Positions 46,425-54,159 of a stretch of DNA of 64,000 bases are shown piece by piece. Where the stretch lies: positions 620,001 to 684,000 of the forward strand of contig NZ_FOXS01000001.1 in assembly GCF_900115775.1 (NCBI RefSeq). The letters are read 5' to 3'. The notes beneath the pieces were generated by a model, which saw only the letters and a program-made list of their open reading frames with translations, was not told the origin of the DNA and did not search any database. The stretch is from Hymenobacter arizonensis. Lineage in GTDB: Bacteria > Bacteroidota > Bacteroidia > Cytophagales > Hymenobacteraceae. Positions within the stretch are counted from its first letter, which is position 1. Every line of letters starts with the position of its first letter. A program made the translations under genes and the position numbers.

Positions 46425-47005
46425 ATTCCAAAGCCTGCTACCTCCCGCACCGCACCCGGCGCTAAATCACCGAGCCAAATATCACCTACTCGAACCCGAA
46501 TTAGTCGCAGGGTGGGAAAGCCCACGGCCGCCGTCATTTTCCTGACCTGTCGGTATTTGCCTTCGGTAAGGGTGATGGAAACCCAACTGGTGGGGCCGTG
46601 GCGGTCGTCGCGAATTTTGCGGGTGCGCGGGGCAAAGGCAGGGGCGGGGTCCAGGCGGCGCGCCGTGCAGGGCGTGGTCAGGTAGCGCACGTTGTGAATG
46701 CCAATCTCGACGCCGGTTTGGAGTTGGTTAATGGCAGCGTCTTCAATCAGACCGTCGACCTGGGCGTAGTATTCCTTCTCAATCTTTTTGCTGCGCACCA
46801 ATTCGCTCATGCGGCCATCGGTGGTGAGCAGGAGGAGGCCTTCGCTGTCTTCGTCGAGTCGGCCTATGGCCATGATGCCCTCGGGAAAGTCATGGAATTC
46901 GCCCAGCTTTTTCTTTTTGGCCTCGCCAATAAACTGGCTGAGGTAGCCGTAGGGCTTGTGAATGAGGAAATGGCGGTGGGTTGATGGCTCTGTTTGGGGA
47001 GACAT
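46421..47005 (-). CDS. rRNA pseudouridine synthase, RsuA/RluE family
   Basis: A 194-aa enzyme that isomerises uridine in ribosomal RNA. It shows FLIHKPYGYLSQF, the catalytic Asp in IGRLDEDSEGLLLLT, EKEYYAQVDG and the C-terminal LTEGKYRQVRKMTAAVG. There is no S4 domain, and that short form resembles RluE (23S U2457 in E. coli); the exact target is inferred. Its stop codon lies inside the palindrome at 46324-46424. Confidence 0.93.
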   Translation of the reverse strand: MSPQTEPSTHRHFLIHKPYGYLSQFIGEAKKKKLGEFHDFPEGIMAIGRLDEDSEGLLLLTTDGRMSELVRSKKIEKEYYAQVDGLIEDAAINQLQTGVEIGIHNVRYLTTPCTARRLDPAPAFAPRTRKIRDDRHGPTSWVSITLTEGKYRQVRKMTAAVGFPTLRLIRVRVGDIWLGDLAPGAVREVAGFGM

Positions 47006-47049
47006 GGAAGCATTAAGTGAAACACCTGCGGCGGAAGTAGCGCAACTAC

Positions 47050-48333
47050 TTACAGGGTGAGGCGGTAAATCATGAGGGCCGCCCGCTGCACCAGCAGCGG
47101 AAATTCCTTAAGGTTGATGGTTTCGCCGGCCGCGTGGGCGCCCTTGCCCGACACGCCCAGGCCGTCGAGGCAATCGACGTATTGGGCCACGTAGGAAATG
47201 TCGCCGCCGCCGCGCGAGCCGGGGTCGCCGGCCGCCACGGCGCCGTAGCCCAGGTCGCGGCTTACCTGGTCGGCGAGGGCGGCCAGCTTTTGGTTGCCGG
47301 GCGTGGGGGCCATGCCGGGCAGGCCGTCGGTGAAAGTGATTTCGGCCCGGGTCTTGTTAAGGCTTTGGACCACAATGGCGCGCATTTTTTCGCGGGCGGC
47401 CTCTTTTTGGGTTTCGGTTAGGAAGCGCAAGTCGCCGGTTACGGTAGCACCGGGTGCAATGATGTTGGTTTTGCCCACCACTTCGCCGCGAGCCTTGGCT
47501 TCGTCGTAGCTCACTTCGGAGCCCCCCACCATCAGGCCGGGGTTGAAGGTGAGGTATTGCTCCTGGCTCAAGGTTTCGCGGAAGGAGTTGAGAATGCGGG
47601 CGGCTTCGTAAATGGCCCCATCGCCCACAGCTGGCTTGAAAACGCCCGAGGAGTGGGCGGCCGTGCCGTAGGTTTTCAGCAGCCAGGTGCTAGAGCCGCG
47701 CCGGGCCGTGGCTACGGTGTGCAGGTTGGTGGCGGTTTCGAAGGCTAAGGCTACTTCGGCCTGCTTGGCGCGAGCAATAAAGTCGGCGCGGCTTTCGGGG
47801 CCCTTGCCGCCGCGCTCTTCGTCGCCAGTGAAATAGGCGGTGATATTGGCGTCTTTCATGAGGCCGTTGGCGTGCAGAGCCTGCAGGGCGGCCAGTATCA
47901 CCACGTTGCCGCCCTTCATGTCGTTCACGCCCTGGCCGGTGGCCGTGGAGTCATTCAGGCGGGTGAACTTGGTGAAAGGCATGTCCAGCTCAAACACCGT
48001 GTCGAGGTGGCCAATCAGGAAGAGCTTCTTGCCCTTTTTGCCCTTGCGCTGGGCCACGAGGTGGCCGGCCCGCTGCATGGTTTCAGGCATAGACACCCAC
48101 TCGGTTTTGAAGCCAATGGCGTCGAACTCTTTCTGAAAAACGGTGCCGACTTCCCGCACTCCTTTCACGTTAAGCGTACCGCTGTTGATGTTGACCACCT
48201 GCTCCAGCAGCTTCTCCGACTGCGGCATGTTTTGCTGCACCGAAGCCACAATTTTGCGCTCGGTGGCCGTGAGTTTTTGCGCCAATGCGGCGTGGCTGCA
48301 GACTATGGCAGCAGCTAGGAGTAACTTTTTCAC
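47050..48333 (-). CDS. Secreted M20 family metallopeptidase (carboxypeptidase G2-like)
   Basis: A 427-aa protein with a signal peptide (KKLLLAAAIVCSHAALA). The zinc ligands are visible: His in IGHLDTVF, bridging Asp in GVNDMKGGN and GDEERGG with the catalytic Glu. The dimerisation domain (STWLLKTYGTAAHSSGV) follows, then GKGAHAAGETINL near the C-terminus. Carboxypeptidase G2-like enzymes release C-terminal Glu from peptides or folates. It is a single gene upstream of a palindromic repeat. Confidence 0.93.
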   Translation of the reverse strand: MKKLLLAAAIVCSHAALAQKLTATERKIVASVQQNMPQSEKLLEQVVNINSGTLNVKGVREVGTVFQKEFDAIGFKTEWVSMPETMQRAGHLVAQRKGKKGKKLFLIGHLDTVFELDMPFTKFTRLNDSTATGQGVNDMKGGNVVILAALQALHANGLMKDANITAYFTGDEERGGKGPESRADFIARAKQAEVALAFETATNLHTVATARRGSSTWLLKTYGTAAHSSGVFKPAVGDGAIYEAARILNSFRETLSQEQYLTFNPGLMVGGSEVSYDEAKARGEVVGKTNIIAPGATVTGDLRFLTETQKEAAREKMRAIVVQSLNKTRAEITFTDGLPGMAPTPGNQKLAALADQVSRDLGYGAVAAGDPGSRGGGDISYVAQYVDCLDGLGVSGKGAHAAGETINLKEFPLLVQRAALMIYRLTL

Positions 48334-48427
48334 AAACAGATAAATCAGGGGTTACCGTATTTGCTCAAAAGTAAAGCAATACCCAGCTTGTGCTTGTGAT
48401 ATGACAAAGCACTACAGTTTCGCCCCT

Positions 48428-48520
48428 GGTCCGACATCCTAGGCGTCCGACCGGTTGTTATTAGGCCTTTGGGCACGGATGTGCTGGCAATAACCGGTCG
48501 GACGCCTAGGGCGTCGGACC
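48428..48520. repeat. Palindromic repeat, 29-bp arms
   Basis: 48428-48456 pairs with 48492-48520 with two mismatches (key word GGCGTCCGACCGGTT). It lies between the M20 and deacetylase genes and is unlike the type A and B elements. Confidence 0.85.
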
Positions 48521-48568
48521 GGCAGGCATGCTATGCTGCTGAAGCTGCGCAGGGCAGTGCGTCTAGTC

Positions 48569-49384
48569 TTACTTCACTGCAGGTTGCCGAAGCCCCCGAA
48601 TGTTTTCAGCCACTTCCACCATTGGGGCCACCCAAATGTCCTTTTCGTGGGCCTTGAGGTAGCGGAGCAACTGGCGATGCGCCTGCAGGTCTACGTTCAG
48701 ACCGTGGCCGCCCCCCACGCCGTGAAACAGAAACACCAGTAACGTGCGCGACTGTTGGGCCTTCTTCACCAAGTCGATTAGGTACTCGGCCGACTGGCCG
48801 TTTATCATGTAGCTGTTGATGTTGGCCAGGTTGACCTGCGCGGGCGTCTGCAGGCCCGCGCTCACGCCCCGCGCAGCCACGAAATCATTTTGCAGCTGGT
48901 CGTAAAAGGCCACGTTCCCAATTTTCAGGTCGCCGCAGGGGTAGGCAAACGTGCGCTTGGTCTTGCCATCGATGGCCGTGAGAAGGGTGTTGTTGGTGCG
49001 AATCTCGCTCACGGCCCGGCTGACGGTGTACTTACTCAGGTCGTTGTCGGGCGTGACGAAGCTGCGGCCCGGCAGGCTGCCGTCGCAGGGGTGAAACAAG
49101 GCGTGATTGCCCAATTCGTGCCCACGCTTGGCGGCCTGTCGCCATTCCGGAAGCCGGCGCGCCACCACCGGCGACGACCCAATCAGGTAGAACGTGCCGC
49201 GCAGCTGCAGGGAGTCGAGCGCGGGCACGGCGTTGTCGAGGTCCACGTCGATGGCATCGTCGTAGGTCAGCACCACGGCGCACTGCTTGTTGTTCCAGGG
49301 GCCGCCAGCTTGGGCGTGTGCCCCAGCAACGAACAAGAGAGAGTAAGCAGCGGCCAGCGCTAGCAGCCTGCGGGGGTAGTTCAT
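48569..49384 (-). CDS. Secreted polysaccharide deacetylase (NodB fold)
   Basis: A 271-aa exported carbohydrate esterase with signal peptide (NYPRRLLALAAAYSLLFVAGAHA). The NodB motifs are VVLTYDDAID (catalytic and metal Asp), GHELGNHALFHP (metal His residues) and FAYPCGD. The C-terminal part has FLFHGVGGGHG, the usual His motif. It is a second deacetylase besides the lipoprotein at 17491, but with a classic cleavable signal. Substrate is probably an N-acetylated or O-acetylated glycan. Confidence 0.93.
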   Translation of the reverse strand: MNYPRRLLALAAAYSLLFVAGAHAQAGGPWNNKQCAVVLTYDDAIDVDLDNAVPALDSLQLRGTFYLIGSSPVVARRLPEWRQAAKRGHELGNHALFHPCDGSLPGRSFVTPDNDLSKYTVSRAVSEIRTNNTLLTAIDGKTKRTFAYPCGDLKIGNVAFYDQLQNDFVAARGVSAGLQTPAQVNLANINSYMINGQSAEYLIDLVKKAQQSRTLLVFLFHGVGGGHGLNVDLQAHRQLLRYLKAHEKDIWVAPMVEVAENIRGLRQPAVK

Positions 49385-49460
49385 GAAAGGATGGGCTTAT
49401 TGAGTTGTCAACATCACAAGGGCAAACACCGCGGCCAAGCCCTTGGCGAAGTAAGGCGGT

Positions 49461-50555
49461 TTATTTCACCTCTTCAACTTCTACGCGGCGGTTGCGGGCA
49501 TCGGGCGAGGGGTAGAGCGGGCGCGCATCGCCGTAGCCAACGGTGACAATCCGGTCAGCGACAATTCCTGCATTCACTAGGTAGGTTTTCAACGCCTCGG
49601 CTCGTTGCTCCGACAAAACCAGATTTTTCTGGGGTTCTCCAATCTTATCGGTGTGCCCGGCCACGCGCAGCTTCAAAGTGGGCCGGGCTTTGAGCTCAGT
49701 GGCCAGCTGGTCGAGCGCGGGCAGCGCTTCCGCCAAGAGCTCAGCCGTGCCCAGCTTGAAAAGCACGGTGGGCAGTACCACCGGGGTAGGAGCGATAATA
49801 GGTGCCGGACGTGCCGGCTTTGCGGTATCTGGTCGGGCGGCAACGGGCGGCGCGGGGCGAGGCGGATTCGGCACCGCTTTGGGAGGCGCTGGCTTAAGAG
49901 CCGGTGCCTTGCCCGTTACCTGAATGGTGATGGGCACCACCGGGCTCTCGTTGGTGGGGTAGTAGCCCTGGGTGAGGTAGAAGGTGGTGGTTTTGCGAAG
50001 CCTGGTGGGGTACGTGTTGCCGGTGGCCACTAGTTCTTTCCTCTCGGCGTCGGCGTACCACATTACGTTGCGGCCCGACACCCGGATGGTGGTTTGGGCT
50101 CCGGCTTTCACGGTAGCCGCCGATTTGAGCTTAATGCGGTAAAACGTGAAGGTGCCCAGGTCGCAGGTGCCCACGGGGCGGTAGGTGGCCCGGCCGGTTA
50201 GCTTCTCCAGCTTGGCGTCGTAGGTAAACGAGATGGCGCCATCGCACCAGTGGCTGGTGGGAGTGCGCCCGGTTTCGTTGAGCTTCCGCAGATGCTCCAG
50301 TCGCATCGCGGCCCCCGTTTGGGTGCCCCGCACCTGGAATGTGACGGATACATCCGGATTGCCGCCTACCTCTTGGTAGAGCACTCCAAAGAGCGCATCG
50401 CTCTTGCTCTTTTGCAGGCGAAGTACCGCCGGCCAGTAGTCTTCTTCCTCGCCGGTGTCGGCCTCCACGCCCTGCCATACGCCCGTCAGGGATTGGGCTT
50501 GCCCGGGGCCCGCCAACAGCAGAGCCAATACGCCAAACCAAAAGCTGCTCTTCAT
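49461..50555 (-). CDS. Secreted protein with C-terminal OmpA-like peptidoglycan-binding domain
   Basis: A 364-aa protein with signal peptide (KSSFWFGVLALLLAGPGQA). The N-terminal half is beta-rich (SLTGVWQGVEADTGEEEDYW, FQVRGTQTGAAMRLEHL). A Pro/Ala linker (VPNPPRPAPPVAARP) leads to an OmpA domain (about 255-364): VLFKLGTAELLAEALPALDQLA, LRVAGHTDKIGEPQKN, LSEQRAEALKTYLVNAGI and the RNRRVEVEEV end. It anchors the outer membrane or a periplasmic complex to peptidoglycan. Confidence 0.92.
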   Translation of the reverse strand: MKSSFWFGVLALLLAGPGQAQSLTGVWQGVEADTGEEEDYWPAVLRLQKSKSDALFGVLYQEVGGNPDVSVTFQVRGTQTGAAMRLEHLRKLNETGRTPTSHWCDGAISFTYDAKLEKLTGRATYRPVGTCDLGTFTFYRIKLKSAATVKAGAQTTIRVSGRNVMWYADAERKELVATGNTYPTRLRKTTTFYLTQGYYPTNESPVVPITIQVTGKAPALKPAPPKAVPNPPRPAPPVAARPDTAKPARPAPIIAPTPVVLPTVLFKLGTAELLAEALPALDQLATELKARPTLKLRVAGHTDKIGEPQKNLVLSEQRAEALKTYLVNAGIVADRIVTVGYGDARPLYPSPDARNRRVEVEEVK

Positions 50556-51000
50556 GCTACCAAAATTATATCCTAACCTGAAAAAGGCCAGAGTCGAGCC
50601 TGTTTTGGGTTGTGATTATTTCTATCATTCGTCTGTCATGCTGAGCTGGCGAAGCACCTTATCATGCCCTAACGAATTGTTCTGCAGCAATAAGATGCTT
50701 CGCTGGCTCAGCATGGCAGACGGCGCAAAGCCTGCTACCCCAACTATGCTATGTCCTGGGCGCTCAGCTAAATTTCGGCTACACGGCCCCCTTCATAGTG
50801 CTTACATAGGCCAAGACGTCCTTTGGCAAGGGGGGCAGTAGGAAGGGAACTATCCCGCTTAGTAGCCGTCACCAACCTTTGCATAGTACGAGTAAGGCAG
50901 CTGGCTGCATAGTAAAACATCCCATTGCCGATACTTTTCCGACCCTAACCATCTTGTCTGTACTGAAGAATGCCGGCGGCCGCTCGCCCATATTTGCAGG
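50556..51000. other. Intergenic: type B palindrome and promoter region
   Basis: Contains the palindrome at 50630-50722 (separate entry). The remaining ~280 bases before the PhoD-like gene have no convincing gene and no exact -7 box; TATTTGC at about 50990 is a near match. Confidence 0.5.
50630..50722. repeat. Type B palindromic repeat
   Basis: 50630-50662 pairs with 50690-50722 at about 29 of 33 positions. It shares TCATGCTGAGC, GAAGCA-CTTAT and an AACGAATtgtt loop word with the element at 22132-22230. Confidence 0.85.
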
Positions 51001-52014
51001 ATGAAAAAATCTCTGTTGCTCGCGCTGCTCAGCTGGTTATGGCTGTGGGGCCCGGCAGCGCAGGCCCAGGCCCAAAAAGAGCTGACGCTAGCGTTCGGCT
51101 CGTGCAACCGCGTGGATTTGCCGCAGCCACTCTGGCCCGTGATTGCCCGCGACCAGCCGGACGTCTGGCTATGGCTCGGCGATAACGTGTACGGCGACAC
51201 CGACGACATGGCCGTGCTGCGCCGGCAGTACGATACGCAGTTCAACCTACCGGGCTACGCCCAGTTTCGGGCGCAGATTCCCACCATCATTGGCACCTGG
51301 GACGACCACGACTACGGCCGCAACGACGGCAACAAAACCTACCCATTCAAGCGTCAGAGCCAGCAAGCAGCCCTGGATTTTTTGCAGGAGCCCGCGGCCA
51401 GTGCCCGGCGCCAGCAAGAGGGCCTCTACACCGCCTACGAGTACGCCGTGGGCAAGAAAACCGTGAAAGTGCTGCTGCTCGACGGCCGCTATTTCCAGGA
51501 TACCCTCTCGCGCGACGCGCAGCAGCGCTACCAGCCTAACGCCACCGGCGACGTGCTGGGCGAGGAGCAGTGGCAGTGGCTGGAGCAGCACCTGCAGGGC
51601 AGCACCGCCGACGCCCACATCATTGCCGGGGGCATTCAGTTCCTGCCGCAGGAGCACGCCTTTGAGAAATGGGCCAACTTTCCTGCGGCCCGGCAGCGGC
51701 TATTGGCCCTGCTGGCCCGCACGCAGGCCAAGGGTGTGGTGCTGCTCAGCGGCGACCGACACATCGGCGAGATTTCCCGGCTGCGCGTGCCCGGCGTGGC
51801 CTACCCGGTCTATGAGATTACCTCCAGTGGCCTGACGCACCCTGCTACTCACAACACCGGCGAACCCAACGCCCTGCGCGTGGGCCCGCTCGTCAATCAG
51901 ATGCACTACGCCCTGTTGCGCTTTCGCCAGCGCGGGGGGCACTTGGTTGTCACGGCGGCCATTAAGGGCGCAGCGGGCCAGGAACTGGTAGTTGAAAACA
52001 TCGGGCCGAAGTGA
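51001..52014 (+). CDS. PhoD-like phosphodiesterase / alkaline phosphatase D family
   Basis: A 337-aa exported metallophosphoesterase. Signal peptide (KKSLLLALLSWLWLWGPAAQAQA), then AFGSCNRVDLPQPLW, the metal motif WLGDNVYGD, GTWDDHDYGRNDG and VVLLSGDRHIGE. PhoD enzymes release phosphate from phosphodiesters such as teichoic acids or phospholipid heads; the natural substrate here is unknown. It is a single gene, divergent from the OmpA-like gene. Confidence 0.94.
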   Translation: MKKSLLLALLSWLWLWGPAAQAQAQKELTLAFGSCNRVDLPQPLWPVIARDQPDVWLWLGDNVYGDTDDMAVLRRQYDTQFNLPGYAQFRAQIPTIIGTWDDHDYGRNDGNKTYPFKRQSQQAALDFLQEPAASARRQQEGLYTAYEYAVGKKTVKVLLLDGRYFQDTLSRDAQQRYQPNATGDVLGEEQWQWLEQHLQGSTADAHIIAGGIQFLPQEHAFEKWANFPAARQRLLALLARTQAKGVVLLSGDRHIGEISRLRVPGVAYPVYEITSSGLTHPATHNTGEPNALRVGPLVNQMHYALLRFRQRGGHLVVTAAIKGAAGQELVVENIGPK

Positions 52015-52040
52015 GGCCTAACGGCCCCACAGCTCCGAAT

Positions 52041-52331
52041 TTAGGCCAAGGCCTCGTGCCGCCAGTCTACCGCCGATACACCGAGGTTCCGGGTGTAGGG
52101 GGTTATCTCTACCTGCTGCTCGGAGGTCCACGTGCGTTCGTTGAAATTCGTTACCACTCGGTGCATTTCCCAGGTGAGTATCCCCACGTACCACACGCCC
52201 AGCACGCTCTCCACGCGCCGGGACTCCAGCACCACGCGCTGGGCATTGGCCGGCAGGTCGTGGCGAAGAATCAGGTTTTGCTGGACCTTTGCGGCCCGGT
52301 TATAAAGAGCAGGTAAAGTAAGAGTTTGCAC
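52041..52331 (-). CDS. Small hypothetical protein, 96 aa
   Basis: GTG start at 52331 (QTLTLPALYNRAAKVQQN...). It is soluble and beta-rich with several Trp and Arg (VLGVWYVGILTWEMHRVV, WTSEQQVEITPY). No family is recognised. It is supported by a -7-like sequence (TATACTTTG on the minus strand) about 10 bases upstream of the start and by its protein-like composition. It ends 27 bases from the convergent PhoD-like stop. Confidence 0.6.
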   Translation of the reverse strand: MQTLTLPALYNRAAKVQQNLILRHDLPANAQRVVLESRRVESVLGVWYVGILTWEMHRVVTNFNERTWTSEQQVEITPYTRNLGVSAVDWRHEALA

Positions 52332-52668
52332 GAAAACAAAGTATAGCGATAAAACAGGGTAAAGGTAAGTGGCTCCCGCTCATCGATGCAATAAATCGAC
52401 CCGTTTTATACCGCGTATTCACTATATATTTTTCCGATGTATTCCTTCGCTAACTCCCTGTTCAGCAGCAACCAGATATAATGTTAATGAGTCGTAGAAA
52501 AACGCCATAACAAGCTGTTGCCCCTGCGTATGTACATACCTAGCGCCACCTGAAAGGGTAGGACGATTAACCAACCAAAAGCACCGGTCCCGTGCACCAA
52601 TCAGGGGCATGGGGCCGGTGCTAACAGGGCCAGCAGAAACCGCCGCCTGCGGCTTTCCGCTGCTCCTT
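52332..52668. other. Intergenic: promoter of 96-aa gene and terminator of GH13
   Basis: Nothing coding was accepted here. The left end carries the 96-aa gene promoter and the right part the terminator at 52577-52621. A 62-codon minus frame (52422-52610) has no promoter and overlaps the terminator, so it was not accepted. Confidence 0.5.
52577..52621 (-). terminator. Terminator after GH13 gene
   Basis: GCACCGGTCCC (52581-52591) pairs with GGGGCCGGTGC (52611-52621) with one mismatch. Read on the minus strand it ends in gctttt. Confidence 0.7.
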
Positions 52669-54099
52669 CTACTTCTTCAGCACGAGGTAGCCATAAGCCG
52701 GCAGCGACACCGATGTGCCCACCGCGACGGAGCCACTCTGCAGGGCGTTGGTCCAAGTAGTGCCGACCAGGGCGGCGGGCACCGGGTAGGTCGTGGGCGA
52801 GTTGCGCACGTTCACCAGCACGAGGGCTTGCTCGGCGCCGGCCGTTTTGGTGAAGGCGCACACGTTGGCGGTGCTGTAGGGGGTGGGCGTGCCCACGCGC
52901 AGTGCCGCGCTGGCAGCGCGGGCGGCTAGCAGCTGCTTGTAGGCCCGCGTCACGCCGGGGTTGGCGCCCCAGGCCACTTTCACCGAGGTGAAGGGGAAGG
53001 GAATGGCCTGGGTCATGCCGGCTTCCTGGCCGTTGTACACCATCGGCACTCCTTTATATAAGGCCGCGATGACGAAGGCCGACATGGCGCCCGCCTCGCC
53101 CCCAAACAAGGTGTGGGGCGTGCCATCCGAGCCGTTTACGTCGTGGTTGGTGGTGTAGCGCACCACGCCCTGGGTGCCCGTAGCGCCCACGTATTCGCTA
53201 GTGTTGAGGGCGTCGAACGCCGTGGCAGGCTGGCCGTTGCGGTACACGTTGTAGATGCCGCCGTAGAAGTTGAAGCCAAAGTTGTAGTCGAAGCCTGCGG
53301 CAAAGTTGGCGCTGCGGGTGCTTTCGGCCAGCAACAGCAGCTTGTGGGTCCGCACGTTGCGCAGGGTGTCAGTGGCCTGCTTCCAAAAATCAGCGGGCTG
53401 GAAGTCGGCGTAGTCGAAGCGGAAGCCGTCGACGTTGGCGGTGTAAACCCAGGATTTGAGGGCCGAAATCATCTCCAGGCGCATGGCTGGCACTGTGAAA
53501 TTCAGTTGAGCCACGTCGTTGTAGGTGGTGCCGTTGTTGGAAGGGGGCACGATGGCACCCGCCGCGTTCTTCTGGTACCACTCCGGGTGGGTGCTCACCC
53601 AGGGATGGTCCCAGGCGGTGTGGTTAGCCACCCAGTCCAGCATCACGGCCATGCCGCGGGCGTGCGCGCCGTCGACCAGCGTGCGCAAGTCGGCCAGGGT
53701 GCCGAATTCTGCGCCTACCGCGCGGTAGTCCTTCACGGCGTAGGGCGAATTGAACGCGGGGTGGGGGCCGGCGGCGGGGCCGCTTGCGTAAGTGACCGGG
53801 CTGCCAACCGGGTAAATGGGCATCAAATACAGCACGTTCACGCCCAGGGCCCGAATGGAATCGAGCCGGGCCGTGACGCCCGTAAAATTACCGGCCTGGC
53901 TAAAAGCCCGCATGTTTACCTGGTACATCACAGCGTCTTCGCGGTTGGGTACGCCGGCGAAGGGCGTGCCGTACTGAGGCGGCGTAGGCGTGCCGGTAGT
54001 TGGCGGGACGACAACCGGGACCACGACCGTTGGCAACTCTTTTTTACAGCCACCCAGCAGCGTGGCGGCCAGCAACAGCACCAGGCTATTATTGCTCAT
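52669..54099 (-). CDS. GH13 alpha-amylase family lipoprotein (SusG-like)
   Basis: About 476 aa. ATG at 54099 gives SNNSLVLLLAATLLGGCKKE, a lipoprotein signal (ATG 54123 is an alternative). The GH13 regions are all present: region I DWVANHTAWDHP, region II FRFDYADF (nucleophile Asp), region III LLLAEST (acid Glu) and region IV YTTNHDVNGSDG. It should hydrolyse alpha-1,4-glucans at the cell surface. It is preceded on the same strand by GH97, with a gap of 60 bases from its stop, and the two probably form an operon for starch use. Confidence 0.95.
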   Translation of the reverse strand: MSNNSLVLLLAATLLGGCKKELPTVVVPVVVPPTTGTPTPPQYGTPFAGVPNREDAVMYQVNMRAFSQAGNFTGVTARLDSIRALGVNVLYLMPIYPVGSPVTYASGPAAGPHPAFNSPYAVKDYRAVGAEFGTLADLRTLVDGAHARGMAVMLDWVANHTAWDHPWVSTHPEWYQKNAAGAIVPPSNNGTTYNDVAQLNFTVPAMRLEMISALKSWVYTANVDGFRFDYADFQPADFWKQATDTLRNVRTHKLLLLAESTRSANFAAGFDYNFGFNFYGGIYNVYRNGQPATAFDALNTSEYVGATGTQGVVRYTTNHDVNGSDGTPHTLFGGEAGAMSAFVIAALYKGVPMVYNGQEAGMTQAIPFPFTSVKVAWGANPGVTRAYKQLLAARAASAALRVGTPTPYSTANVCAFTKTAGAEQALVLVNVRNSPTTYPVPAALVGTTWTNALQSGSVAVGTSVSLPAYGYLVLKK

Positions 54100-54159
54100 A
54101 ATAAGACGAATAAACTCGTTCAAGGAAGACTAAGCGGGCCGCAAAAGCGGGCCGACGCA

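Noticed and set aside
52422..52610. 62-codon minus-strand frame
   Set aside because: Overlaps the GH13 terminator and lacks protein-like composition.
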